This document shows, piece by piece, positions 1 through 5,840 of a DNA stretch of 8,093 nt. Position 1 is the stretch's first letter. Each line of letters starts with the position of its first letter. The position numbers and the translations under genes were made by a program. Source of the DNA: Candidatus Omnitrophota bacterium (GTDB taxonomy: Bacteria > Omnitrophota > Gorgyraeia > Gygaellales > Profunditerraquicolaceae); NCBI GenBank assembly GCA_028714055.1, contig JAQTNB010000045.1, positions 1 through 8,093 of the forward strand, given 5' to 3'. The notes under the pieces are model-generated. The model did not search any database, was not told where the DNA came from, and saw only the letters and a program-made list of their open reading frames with translations.

Positions 1-105
1 GGGGCTTTTACGGTAGAAGACAAACCCCAGCGCATCACAACCGGCGGCAACAGCGGCAAGCGCGTCTTTAAAGCTGGTTATACCGCAGACCTTCACCTTT
101 ACCAT
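1..105 (-). CDS. trpF: phosphoribosylanthranilate isomerase, N-terminal part (runs off the window)
   Basis: TrpF isomerises N-(5-phosphoribosyl)anthranilate to the open-chain carboxyphenylamino-deoxyribulose phosphate, the step before TrpC in cytoplasmic tryptophan synthesis. Only the first 35 codons lie in the window; the frame is open to base 1. The peptide begins MVKVKVCGIT and continues with an ALAAVAAGCDALGFVFY stretch. The K-x-CGIT opening holds the catalytic cysteine (Cys7 here), and the G-D-ALGFVF strand is the second conserved beta strand of the TrpF TIM barrel. The ATG lies inside the last codons of trpC and overlaps it by 7 bases (99-105), so translation is probably coupled. Its position directly after trpC supports the call. 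The rest of the protein, and whether trpB and trpA follow, cannot be seen. Confidence 0.93.
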   Translation of the reverse strand, partial: MVKVKVCGITSFKDALAAVAAGCDALGFVFYRKSP

Positions 106-887
106 CCCATTATCTCTTCGATACTGCGCTTGATATCGGCGGACCTCATGAATGCCTCGCCGATAAGCACGGCGTTTATTCCCAGGATCTTCAGGAACAT
201 CACGTCCTGCCTGCTGCGCAGGCCGCTTTCCACCACTACGGTCTTATCCTTGGGGGTGAGCATATACAGCTTCTCGGTCGTCTTTAAGTCCACCTCGAAC
301 GTATGCAGGTCGCGGTTATTCAACCCGATCAGGTCCGCTTTAAGGTTAAGGGTTTTTTTCAGCTCTTTCTCGGTATGCACTTCGATCAGAGAAGCAAGCC
401 CCAGCTCCCCGGCCAATTGCGTCATCTCGATGATGCGTTCCCTGGTCAGGAGGTCGGCGATCAAGAGTATCGCATCCGCGCCGAAGGCCCTGGATTCATA
501 CACCTGGTAAGGCTCAAGCAGGAAGTCCTTGCGTAACACCGGGGCGTCGATCAATGACTTGACCCGGGCAAGATAAGAGATATCCCCCAGGAAATAATCC
601 TCTTCGGTAAGCACCGATACCGCCTGCACGCCTGCTTCTTTGTAGGCCGCGCAGATCTCCTCAAGGCTGAAATTTTCGCGCAGTACGCCTGCCGAAGGGG
701 AAGCCTTCTTGATCTCGGCGATAAGCGAAATAGTGCGGGGCTTGGATATCGCCTCTTTGAATTTCCTGCAGGGAGGCATACCCTGAATGCGGTTTTTAAG
801 CTCTTCCTCGGGAAGCGCTGCCTTGGCGGCAAGGATCCTTTCTTTTTTCCTGGCAACGACATCTTTGATAAAATCGGTCTTGGGCAT
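99..887 (-). CDS. trpC: indole-3-glycerol phosphate synthase
   Basis: TrpC closes the ring of carboxyphenylamino-deoxyribulose phosphate, with loss of CO2 and water, to give indole-3-glycerol phosphate, the substrate of tryptophan synthase. The 262-residue protein is the normal size for a single-domain TIM-barrel enzyme. The family motifs are intact: IAEIKKASPSAG (residues 56-67, with Glu58 and Lys60), LTEEDYFLG (93-101), LRKDFLLEPYQ (118-128, general acid Lys120), IEVH (168-171, Glu169), GLNNRDL (188-194) and the phosphate-site ESGL (220-223). I chose the ATG at 887 over the TTG one codon upstream, because AAAGGA (895-900) is 7 bases from the ATG but only 4 from the TTG. The ATG shares one base with the trpD stop (TGATG). 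It is not fused to trpF, which is a separate overlapping gene here, unlike the fused trpC-trpF of E. coli. Confidence 0.97.
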   Translation of the reverse strand: MPKTDFIKDVVARKKERILAAKAALPEEELKNRIQGMPPCRKFKEAISKPRTISLIAEIKKASPSAGVLRENFSLEEICAAYKEAGVQAVSVLTEEDYFLGDISYLARVKSLIDAPVLRKDFLLEPYQVYESRAFGADAILLIADLLTRERIIEMTQLAGELGLASLIEVHTEKELKKTLNLKADLIGLNNRDLHTFEVDLKTTEKLYMLTPKDKTVVVESGLRSRQDVMFLKILGINAVLIGEAFMRSADIKRSIEEIMGW

Positions 888-1903
888 CAATAGGTCCTTT
901 GCGAATAATCTTTCAGCAGGTTGAGTTTTTCAAGCGCCTTGCCGGAATCGATCGAAGTAACGGCAAGCTCTATCCCCTCGCGGATATCCTCTGCCCTGTT
1001 TGCCGCATAGATCGCGCAGCCGGCATTCAAAAGCACGATATCGCGCTGAAACCCTTTCTCCCCCGCGAGGACCCCCCGGGCGATGCGCACGCATTCCTCT
1101 TTGCTCCCTGCCAACAGGTCAGCGAGAACTGCGCGCTTGAATCCGAAATCCTCGGGAGCTATCTCGTATTCGCGAAGCGAACCCTCGCGCACCTCCGCGA
1201 CAAATGTCGTATCGCAGGTAGTCACCTCGTCAAGCCCGTCCCTGCCGTGCACCACCAGGACATGCTCGGTCCCCAGGTTGTGCAGGACCTGCGCCAGCGG
1301 CGAGGCCCAGTCGGCGCTATAAACGCCGATAAGCTGGTTCGTGGCCCTGGCAGGATTGATCAGCGGCCCGAGGATATTGAACATGGTCCGGCGTGCCATT
1401 TGCTTACGCGCCGGCATCACATGCTTCATTGCCGGGTGAAGGTTGGGGGCGAACAGGAAAGCGATGCCGATATCCTCCAGGCTCTTCTTGATCGCCGCCT
1501 TGTTCATATTGATATTGACGCCCAGGGCTTCGAGTATGTCGGCGCTTCCGCAGGTGCTCGAGACCGAACGGTTGCCGTGCTTTGCCACGCAGACGCCGGC
1601 GCCGCTTGCCACGAATGCGGTCACCGTGGAGATATTGAACGTCCCCTTTTTGTCCCCGCCGGTCCCGCAGGTATCCAGGATATGCGGGCGGTCCACGACA
1701 ACGGTATCGATATGCTTGATCATCACGCTGACCGCGGCGGTCAGCTCTTCGACGGTCTCACCCTTATCGCTCAAAGAACTTAAGAAAGCGATGATATCGG
1801 CGGTATCCGTTGCGCCGCTGAGGATCTCCTGCATCGCTTCCTGCATCTCCGCGCCGGTAAGGTCTTTTTTCTCTAAAAGCTTTTCGATGGCGAGTTTGAT
1901 CAT
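887..1903 (-). CDS. trpD: anthranilate phosphoribosyltransferase
   Basis: TrpD transfers the phosphoribosyl group of PRPP to anthranilate, the second step of the tryptophan branch. The 338-residue length is typical. An N-terminal helical region (about residues 1-70) precedes the PRPP and phosphate site DTCGTGGD (77-84). Next come KHGNRSVSS (108-116), the GSADILEALG helix (119-128), the anthranilate-contact region with Arg166 followed by RRTMFNILGPLINPA (171-185), and the metal-binding HGRDGLDE (219-226, Asp225-Glu226). It is a stand-alone enzyme, not the TrpG-TrpD fusion of E. coli. Its ATG overlaps the trpG stop by four bases (ATGA). The only purine-rich stretch upstream (AGGA) is about 13 bases away, so initiation probably relies on ribosomes finishing trpG. 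The paralogous pyrimidine phosphorylase family is excluded by the motif set and by context. Confidence 0.97.
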   Translation of the reverse strand: MIKLAIEKLLEKKDLTGAEMQEAMQEILSGATDTADIIAFLSSLSDKGETVEELTAAVSVMIKHIDTVVVDRPHILDTCGTGGDKKGTFNISTVTAFVASGAGVCVAKHGNRSVSSTCGSADILEALGVNINMNKAAIKKSLEDIGIAFLFAPNLHPAMKHVMPARKQMARRTMFNILGPLINPARATNQLIGVYSADWASPLAQVLHNLGTEHVLVVHGRDGLDEVTTCDTTFVAEVREGSLREYEIAPEDFGFKRAVLADLLAGSKEECVRIARGVLAGEKGFQRDIVLLNAGCAIYAANRAEDIREGIELAVTSIDSGKALEKLNLLKDYSQRTY

Positions 1904-2463
1904 TGTTTTAAGAAATTCCTCAGGATATCTTTGCCCGAGGCGGTCATGATCGACTCGGGATGGAACTGGACCCCCCAGAGCGGGTATTTTTTATGCTTAA
2001 GCCCCATGATCTCCCCCTCCTTGGTCCAGGCGATCACGCTAAGCTCGCGGGGGAAAGTCTTTTTCTCGGCAAGCAGCGAATGGTAACGCGTTGCCTCAAA
2101 AGGATTGGGGATGCCTTTAAAAATCGTCTTTTTGTCATGATAGATCAAAGAGGTCTTTCCGTGCATGAGGCGCGAGGCAATGACGATGCGGCCGCCGAAG
2201 GCATAGGCGATCGCCTGATGGCCGAGGCATACCCCCATGATCGGAAGTTTTCCCGCCAGCGCTCTGACCACTTCGCAGGAGATACCCGCGTCCTCCGGCC
2301 TTCCGGGCCCGGGAGAGATGATGATGCGCCCGGGCTTCAGTTTCTTTATGCCGGCGAGCGTGATCTTGTCGTTACGCAGGACCTGGACTTTTTCCCCTAA
2401 CTCGCCCAGATACTGCACCAGGTTATAGGTAAAAGAATCGTAATTATCTATGACCAGAAGCAT
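1900..2463 (-). CDS. trpG: anthranilate synthase glutamine amidotransferase subunit (possibly shared with p-aminobenzoate synthesis)
   Basis: This class I glutamine amidotransferase releases ammonia from glutamine for the TrpE (or PabB) synthase subunit. The 187-residue protein has the full set of motifs: DNYDSFTYNLVQYLGELG (6-23), the oxyanion-region ISPGPGRPEDAG (49-60), the nucleophile elbow GVCLGHQ (77-83, Cys79), HGKTS (101-105), YHSLL (127-131), and the completing triad residues in GVQFHPES (His168, Glu170). The frame is open for 44 codons upstream into murA, but those codons have no homology to the family. The ATG at 2463 has AAGGAG (2474-2479) 10 bases upstream. No trpE precedes it; murA does, ending 7 bases before the start. 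Context with trpDCF favours trpG over pabA, but the two are hard to separate by sequence and one protein may serve both pathways. Confidence 0.95.
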   Translation of the reverse strand: MLLVIDNYDSFTYNLVQYLGELGEKVQVLRNDKITLAGIKKLKPGRIIISPGPGRPEDAGISCEVVRALAGKLPIMGVCLGHQAIAYAFGGRIVIASRLMHGKTSLIYHDKKTIFKGIPNPFEATRYHSLLAEKKTFPRELSVIAWTKEGEIMGLKHKKYPLWGVQFHPESIMTASGKDILRNFLKQ

Positions 2464-2470
2464 CTCTGCG

Positions 2471-3733
2471 TCACTCCTTTTCTCTCCAGACACGCGCGCC
2501 CAAAGACTGCAATTTACTTTCGATCTCCTCGTATCCGCGTTCCAGGTGGTAGATCCTGTGTATCTGGGTCTTGCCCTTTGCCCGCAAAGCCGCAAGCACC
2601 AGGCTTGCCGAAGCGCGCAGGTCCGAAGCCATCACCTGCGCTCCGGAGAGATACCGCACTCCCTCGACGATCGCATGCGGCCCCTCACGCTGGATACGCG
2701 CGCCCATACGGTTAAGCTCGGGCACATGCATGAAGCGGTCGGGGTAGATCTTCTCGGTGATCAGGCTTATCCCTTCGGTAACGCTCATCAGGCTCATCAT
2801 CTGCGCCTGCATATCCGTGGGGAACCCCGGGTATGGCAGGGTGGTCACGTTGACGGGTTTTATTTTTCCCCGGTAAGAGACCCGCACGCCGTTTTCCGCG
2901 GACCTTACCGCCACGCCAGCCTCCTGAAGCTTGTCAAACAACGCCCCCAGGTGGCGGACCGATGTGTTCCTGATCGTGATATCGCCTTTTGTCATGAGCG
3001 AGGCGATGATAAAAGTCCCCGCTTCGATGCGGTCGGATATGATCGTGTGTTCGGTGCCGCGCAGATGCTTGACGCCTTCGATCTCGATAGTCGGAGTGCC
3101 GTGGCCTTTGATGCGCGCGCCCATCTTAATAAGGAATTCGCCAAGGTCGGCTACTTCCGGTTCGCAGGCCGCGGCTTCGATAACGGTCTTGCCCCGCGCC
3201 AATACCGCCGCCATCATCACGTTATCGGTTGCGAGCACCGAGGAGCCGTATACGCCCCCCAGGTAAATATGCGTGCCTTTAAGGCCGGGTGTCTTTGCCA
3301 CGATGTAGCCTGATTCAATGTCTACCCTGCCTCCGAGCATCCTGATCCCTTTGATGTGCAGGTCTACGGGCCTGACCCCGATAACGCAGCCTCCGGGAAG
3401 CGAAACCTTGGCTTTCTTGAACCTTCCCAAAAGCGGCCCGAGGACGCAAAAAGAGGCGCGCATGGTAGATACCAGCTTATAATCGGCGACCAAATTATGC
3501 TGCCTGCCGGCACGCACCTCCACCGTCCCCTTATCGAATTCAACGCTCTTGCCCAGGGCCCTGAGGATCCTCATCATGGTGACCGTATCGCGTAAATTCG
3601 GCACACCCTTTATGACGCAGGGCGCGTCGGTCAGAAGCGTTGCCGCCAGAATAGGCAGCACGGAATTCTTGGACCCCGAAACCTTCACTTCACCTTTCAG
3701 GCGCAAGCCCCCTTCGACTACCAATTTATCCAT
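2471..3733 (-). CDS. murA: UDP-N-acetylglucosamine 1-carboxyvinyltransferase
   Basis: MurA adds the enolpyruvyl group of PEP to UDP-GlcNAc, the first committed cytoplasmic step of peptidoglycan synthesis. The 420-residue protein has the two-lobed EPSP-synthase-like fold. Visible landmarks are GSKNSVLPILAA (20-31, PEP-contacting Lys22 and Asn23), MRAS (91-94), the active-site loop LPGGCVIGVRPVDLH (112-126) with Cys116, EPEVADL (191-197), SDRIEAGTF (233-241), and FPTDMQAQ (304-311) with Asp307. Because the loop residue is Cys and not Asp, the enzyme should be of the fosfomycin-sensitive type. One oddity is SSVLAT (164-169), where the uridine-site motif is usually SVGAT. The ATG overlaps the end of prmC by 8 bases, with GAGGG (3740-3744) 6 bases upstream. 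It sits between translation genes and trpG, with no cell-wall genes beside it in the window. Confidence 0.97.
   Translation of the reverse strand: MDKLVVEGGLRLKGEVKVSGSKNSVLPILAATLLTDAPCVIKGVPNLRDTVTMMRILRALGKSVEFDKGTVEVRAGRQHNLVADYKLVSTMRASFCVLGPLLGRFKKAKVSLPGGCVIGVRPVDLHIKGIRMLGGRVDIESGYIVAKTPGLKGTHIYLGGVYGSSVLATDNVMMAAVLARGKTVIEAAACEPEVADLGEFLIKMGARIKGHGTPTIEIEGVKHLRGTEHTIISDRIEAGTFIIASLMTKGDITIRNTSVRHLGALFDKLQEAGVAVRSAENGVRVSYRGKIKPVNVTTLPYPGFPTDMQAQMMSLMSVTEGISLITEKIYPDRFMHVPELNRMGARIQREGPHAIVEGVRYLSGAQVMASDLRASASLVLAALRAKGKTQIHRIYHLERGYEEIESKLQSLGARVWREKE
2474..2479 (-). promoter_or_regulatory. ribosome binding site of trpG, inside the end of murA
   Basis: AAGGAG lies 10 bases before the ATG at 2463 and overlaps the last sense codons of murA, just ahead of its TGA. 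It fixes the trpG start against the longer open frame and lets trpG initiate independently while remaining close enough for coupling to murA. Confidence 0.8.
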
Positions 3734-4517
3734 GAAGCTCCCTCTTTTCGGCTACCAGGATCCTGTCAATGCGGGCGTAATCTTTTATCACTTCTATGAT
3801 ATCGAAAAAACCGTCATTTTTGAAAATCTTTTTTACCTGCGCGGCCTGTTTATAACCCATTTCCATGATCAGCATGCCTTTGTCTTTCAGGTAGGCCGAA
3901 GAAAGCCTTGAGACCCTGCGGAAAAAGGCAAGCCCGTCATCGCCTCCGTCAAGGGCGCAGAAAGGTTCATGCCGGACTTCAGGCTGAAGCCCCGCGATAT
4001 CCAGCCGGGGGATATAGGGAGGATTACATACCAGCATATCGTAGGAACCTTTGACTAAAGACGGCGAATCAAAAAGGTCCGCCCGTATGAATCTTACCCC
4101 TGCCTTGTGCGCCCGCGCATTGCGCCTGGCGACCTGCAGGGCCTCTCCCGAGACGTCTGCGGCGTCTATCGCGGCATCTTTAAGGGCCTTTGCCAGCGAT
4201 ATAGCGATACAGCCGGAGCCGGTGCACATATCCAATATGCGGCCTGCCGGCTTACGCGCGGCATAGCGCACAGCGGTTTCAACCAGTATTTCGGTCTCGG
4301 GCCTGGGTATGAGCACCCTGCGGTTAACGCCGAACTCAAGGCCCATGAATTCGGTTTTTCCCAGTATATACTGCAAGGGCTCGCCGTTGATCCTTCTTTT
4401 AAAAATGGATGATAAGGCCTTTGCCTGTTTTTTATCCAGGCGTGACTTTGCGCGCGTATAGAGCGCCGCCCTGTCGCAGGAAAGGATACTGGTCAAGACC
4501 ATCTCCGCTTCGTTCAT
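3726..4517 (-). CDS. prmC: peptide chain release factor N5-glutamine methyltransferase
   Basis: PrmC (HemK) uses S-adenosylmethionine to methylate the amide nitrogen of the glutamine in the GGQ motif of release factors, which speeds peptide release. At 263 residues it is slightly shorter than the E. coli protein (277). An N-terminal helical release-factor-binding region (about residues 1-68) is followed by IPRPETE (70-76). The Rossmann-fold methyltransferase domain has the SAM motif LDMCTGSGCIAISLA (95-109), the acidic end of strand 2 (Asp121), and the catalytic NPPYIP (165-170) that holds the substrate glutamine. It begins within the prfA stop (ATGA, 4-base overlap), with GAGGGG (4526-4531) 8 bases upstream. 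Placement directly after prfA, its substrate gene, distinguishes it from PrmB and from NPPY-type DNA methyltransferases. The older HemK annotation as a protoporphyrinogen oxidase does not apply. Confidence 0.96.
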   Translation of the reverse strand: MNEAEMVLTSILSCDRAALYTRAKSRLDKKQAKALSSIFKRRINGEPLQYILGKTEFMGLEFGVNRRVLIPRPETEILVETAVRYAARKPAGRILDMCTGSGCIAISLAKALKDAAIDAADVSGEALQVARRNARAHKAGVRFIRADLFDSPSLVKGSYDMLVCNPPYIPRLDIAGLQPEVRHEPFCALDGGDDGLAFFRRVSRLSSAYLKDKGMLIMEMGYKQAAQVKKIFKNDGFFDIIEVIKDYARIDRILVAEKRELHG

Positions 4518-5611
4518 CGTACCCGCCCCTCTTCCTGGCGGGAGGCCTCCATTGCCTTCTCTTCGGCGGCCTTGATCAGGGCGTCGGAAAGCTCATCCAG
4601 TTCCCCTTCCAATATCGCTTCCAGCCGATGAGAGGTGAAATTTATCCGGTGGTCCGTAACGCGCCGGTCGGGGAAATTATAGGTGCGTATCTTTTCGCTT
4701 CTGTCTCCCGAGCCGATCAGCGCTTTGCGCTTCTCGGACATCCTGCGCATTTCGTCTTCGACCCTTTTATCAAGCAGGCGCGCGCGCAATATCCTCATCG
4801 CCTTGTTCTTGTTTTTCCCCTGCGAACGCTCATCCTGGCATGCGACGACCGTCCCGGTGGGGATATGGGTGATGCGCACCGCGGAATCCGTCTTCTGCAT
4901 ATGCTGCCCCCCGGGGCCCGAGGAGCGGTAGGTATCGATACGCAGGTCCTTGGGCTCGATCACCAGGTCCACTTCCTGGGGCTCGACAAACACGGCAACC
5001 GTCGCCGTAGAGGTGTGGATGCGCCCCTGCGCTTCGGTGGCAGGGACGCGCTGCACGCGGTGGACCCCGCTTTCGAATTTGAGGCGCTTGTACGCGTCTT
5101 TGCCCTTGACGCTAAAGACCACTTCTTTGAAACCTCCCAGCTCGTTTGAACTCCCGGACATCGGCTCAACGCTCCAGCCGCGCGAGACTGCGTATTTGGT
5201 ATACATACGGTAAAGGTCGGCGCAAAAAAGCCCGGCCTCATCCCCGCCGGTGCCCTGGCGGATCTCCATCATCATATCCCTGCCAAGGTCCTTATCCTCA
5301 CCGGCAAGCAGTTCGCGCATCCTGCGCTCCAGGGCGGTTTTACGCTCCGTGAGTTCCTGGTGCTCTTTCCGGACAAGCTCTAAGAATTCCTTGTCGTGCT
5401 TCTCCTGCAATTCATGCTCAAGGCCTTCAAGCTCAGAGACGAGCTTTTCATAGTCGGCGAGGGCCTGCACGGGCTGGCGCAGGTCCGCCAGTTCCTTGGC
5501 ATACCTGTTGCACTCTTCCTTATTGGCGATGACTTCGGGAGAAGCAAGCAGATGCTCGAGCTCCCGATAGCGCCCGGTGAGCCTCTGCATCCGCTCAAGG
5601 ATGTTCTTCAT
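4514..5611 (-). CDS. prfA: peptide chain release factor 1
   Basis: RF1 recognises UAA and UAG in the ribosomal A site and triggers hydrolysis of peptidyl-tRNA. The 365-residue protein is the usual length. An N-terminal coiled-coil-rich domain 1 (about 1-105) leads into MEIRQGTGGDEA (115-126). The stop-codon tripeptide is Pro-Ala-Thr (190-192, within RVPATEAQGR), which marks RF1; RF2 carries Ser-Pro-Phe. The catalytic GGQ is at 234-236, and Gln236 is the expected target of PrmC, encoded next. The flanks are unusual: SSGPGGQHMQKTDSAVR instead of the common AGGQHVN form. A TTG lies directly before the chosen ATG, but AAAAGG (5620-5625) is 8 bases from the ATG and only 5 from the TTG. The gap to rpmE is 12 bases. 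There is no RF2-type programmed frameshift, and none is expected in prfA. Confidence 0.97.
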   Translation of the reverse strand: MKNILERMQRLTGRYRELEHLLASPEVIANKEECNRYAKELADLRQPVQALADYEKLVSELEGLEHELQEKHDKEFLELVRKEHQELTERKTALERRMRELLAGEDKDLGRDMMMEIRQGTGGDEAGLFCADLYRMYTKYAVSRGWSVEPMSGSSNELGGFKEVVFSVKGKDAYKRLKFESGVHRVQRVPATEAQGRIHTSTATVAVFVEPQEVDLVIEPKDLRIDTYRSSGPGGQHMQKTDSAVRITHIPTGTVVACQDERSQGKNKNKAMRILRARLLDKRVEDEMRRMSEKRKALIGSGDRSEKIRTYNFPDRRVTDHRINFTSHRLEAILEGELDELSDALIKAAEEKAMEASRQEEGRVR

Positions 5612-5623
5612 CAAAAGAGCCTT

Positions 5624-5827
5624 TTAGCTTTTCTTTCCGTATTTCTTGATAAACTTATCCACCCTGCCGGCGGAATCCACGAACTTCTGCTTCCCGGTGA
5701 AAAAGGGATGGCAGCGGGAACAGATCTCCACGCGGATGTTGGGTTTGGTCGAACGCGTGTGTATCGTATTGCCGCAGGCGCATACGATAACGCACTCCTG
5801 GTACTTGGGATGAATCTTGTCTTTCAT
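5624..5827 (-). CDS. rpmE: 50S ribosomal protein L31, zinc-binding type
   Basis: L31 sits on the central protuberance of the large subunit and bridges to the 30S head. This 67-residue protein starts MKDKIHPKY and has the zinc ligands of the C+ type: Cys16 and Cys18 (VCACGNT), then Cys36 and Cys39 (ICSRCHPFFTGKQ). The HPFFTGKQKFVDSAGRVDKF segment is the L31 hallmark. All four cysteines are present, so this is not the zinc-free paralogue (type B, rpmE2) induced during zinc shortage. The C-terminus is short and basic, as in the standard form. It starts 12 bases after the rho stop behind a strong AAGGAG. The rho-rpmE-prfA order is common in bacteria and supports the call. Confidence 0.97.
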   Translation of the reverse strand: MKDKIHPKYQECVIVCACGNTIHTRSTKPNIRVEICSRCHPFFTGKQKFVDSAGRVDKFIKKYGKKS

Positions 5828-5834
5828 TTTCGCT

Positions 5835-5840
5835 CTCCTT
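5835..5840 (-). promoter_or_regulatory. ribosome binding site of rpmE
   Basis: AAGGAG begins on the last base of the rho stop codon and lies 7 bases before the rpmE ATG. The strong site fits the high translation rate expected of a ribosomal protein and allows reinitiation after rho. Confidence 0.75.

Noticed and set aside
888..890. TTG as the start of trpC
   Set aside because: The adjacent ATG at 887 has better spacing (7 bases) from AAAGGA; the TTG would be only 4 bases away.
899..1783. Long plus-strand open frame (294 codons) opposite trpD
   Set aside because: It lies fully antisense to a gene with complete catalytic motifs, its translation has no recognisable domain, and it is rich in Arg, His, Asp and Gly as expected from the reverse of GC-biased codons.
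2298..2318. GGGCCCGGG-type inverted repeat in trpG
   Set aside because: It encodes the conserved SPGPGRP motif; no U-tract or leader peptide is near, so it is not an attenuator.
2464..2595. Forty-four-codon upstream extension of trpG
   Set aside because: It overlaps murA coding sequence and does not resemble the amidotransferase N-terminus. The ATG at 2463 has a good ribosome site and begins exactly at the family start.
2450..3313. Plus-strand open frame (287 codons) opposite murA
   Set aside because: Antisense to murA coding sequence, no family resemblance, composition typical of a shadow frame.
4900..4925. GC-rich palindrome-like run (CCCCCCGGGGCCCG) as a terminator
   Set aside because: It encodes the invariant GPGGQ loop of RF1 and has no following T-run, so it is explained by the protein sequence.
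4409..5149. Plus-strand open frame (246 codons) opposite prfA and prmC
   Set aside because: Antisense to two certain genes and without recognisable motifs.
5612..5614. TTG as the start of prfA
   Set aside because: The adjacent ATG at 5611 has better spacing from AAAAGG and needs no rare start codon.
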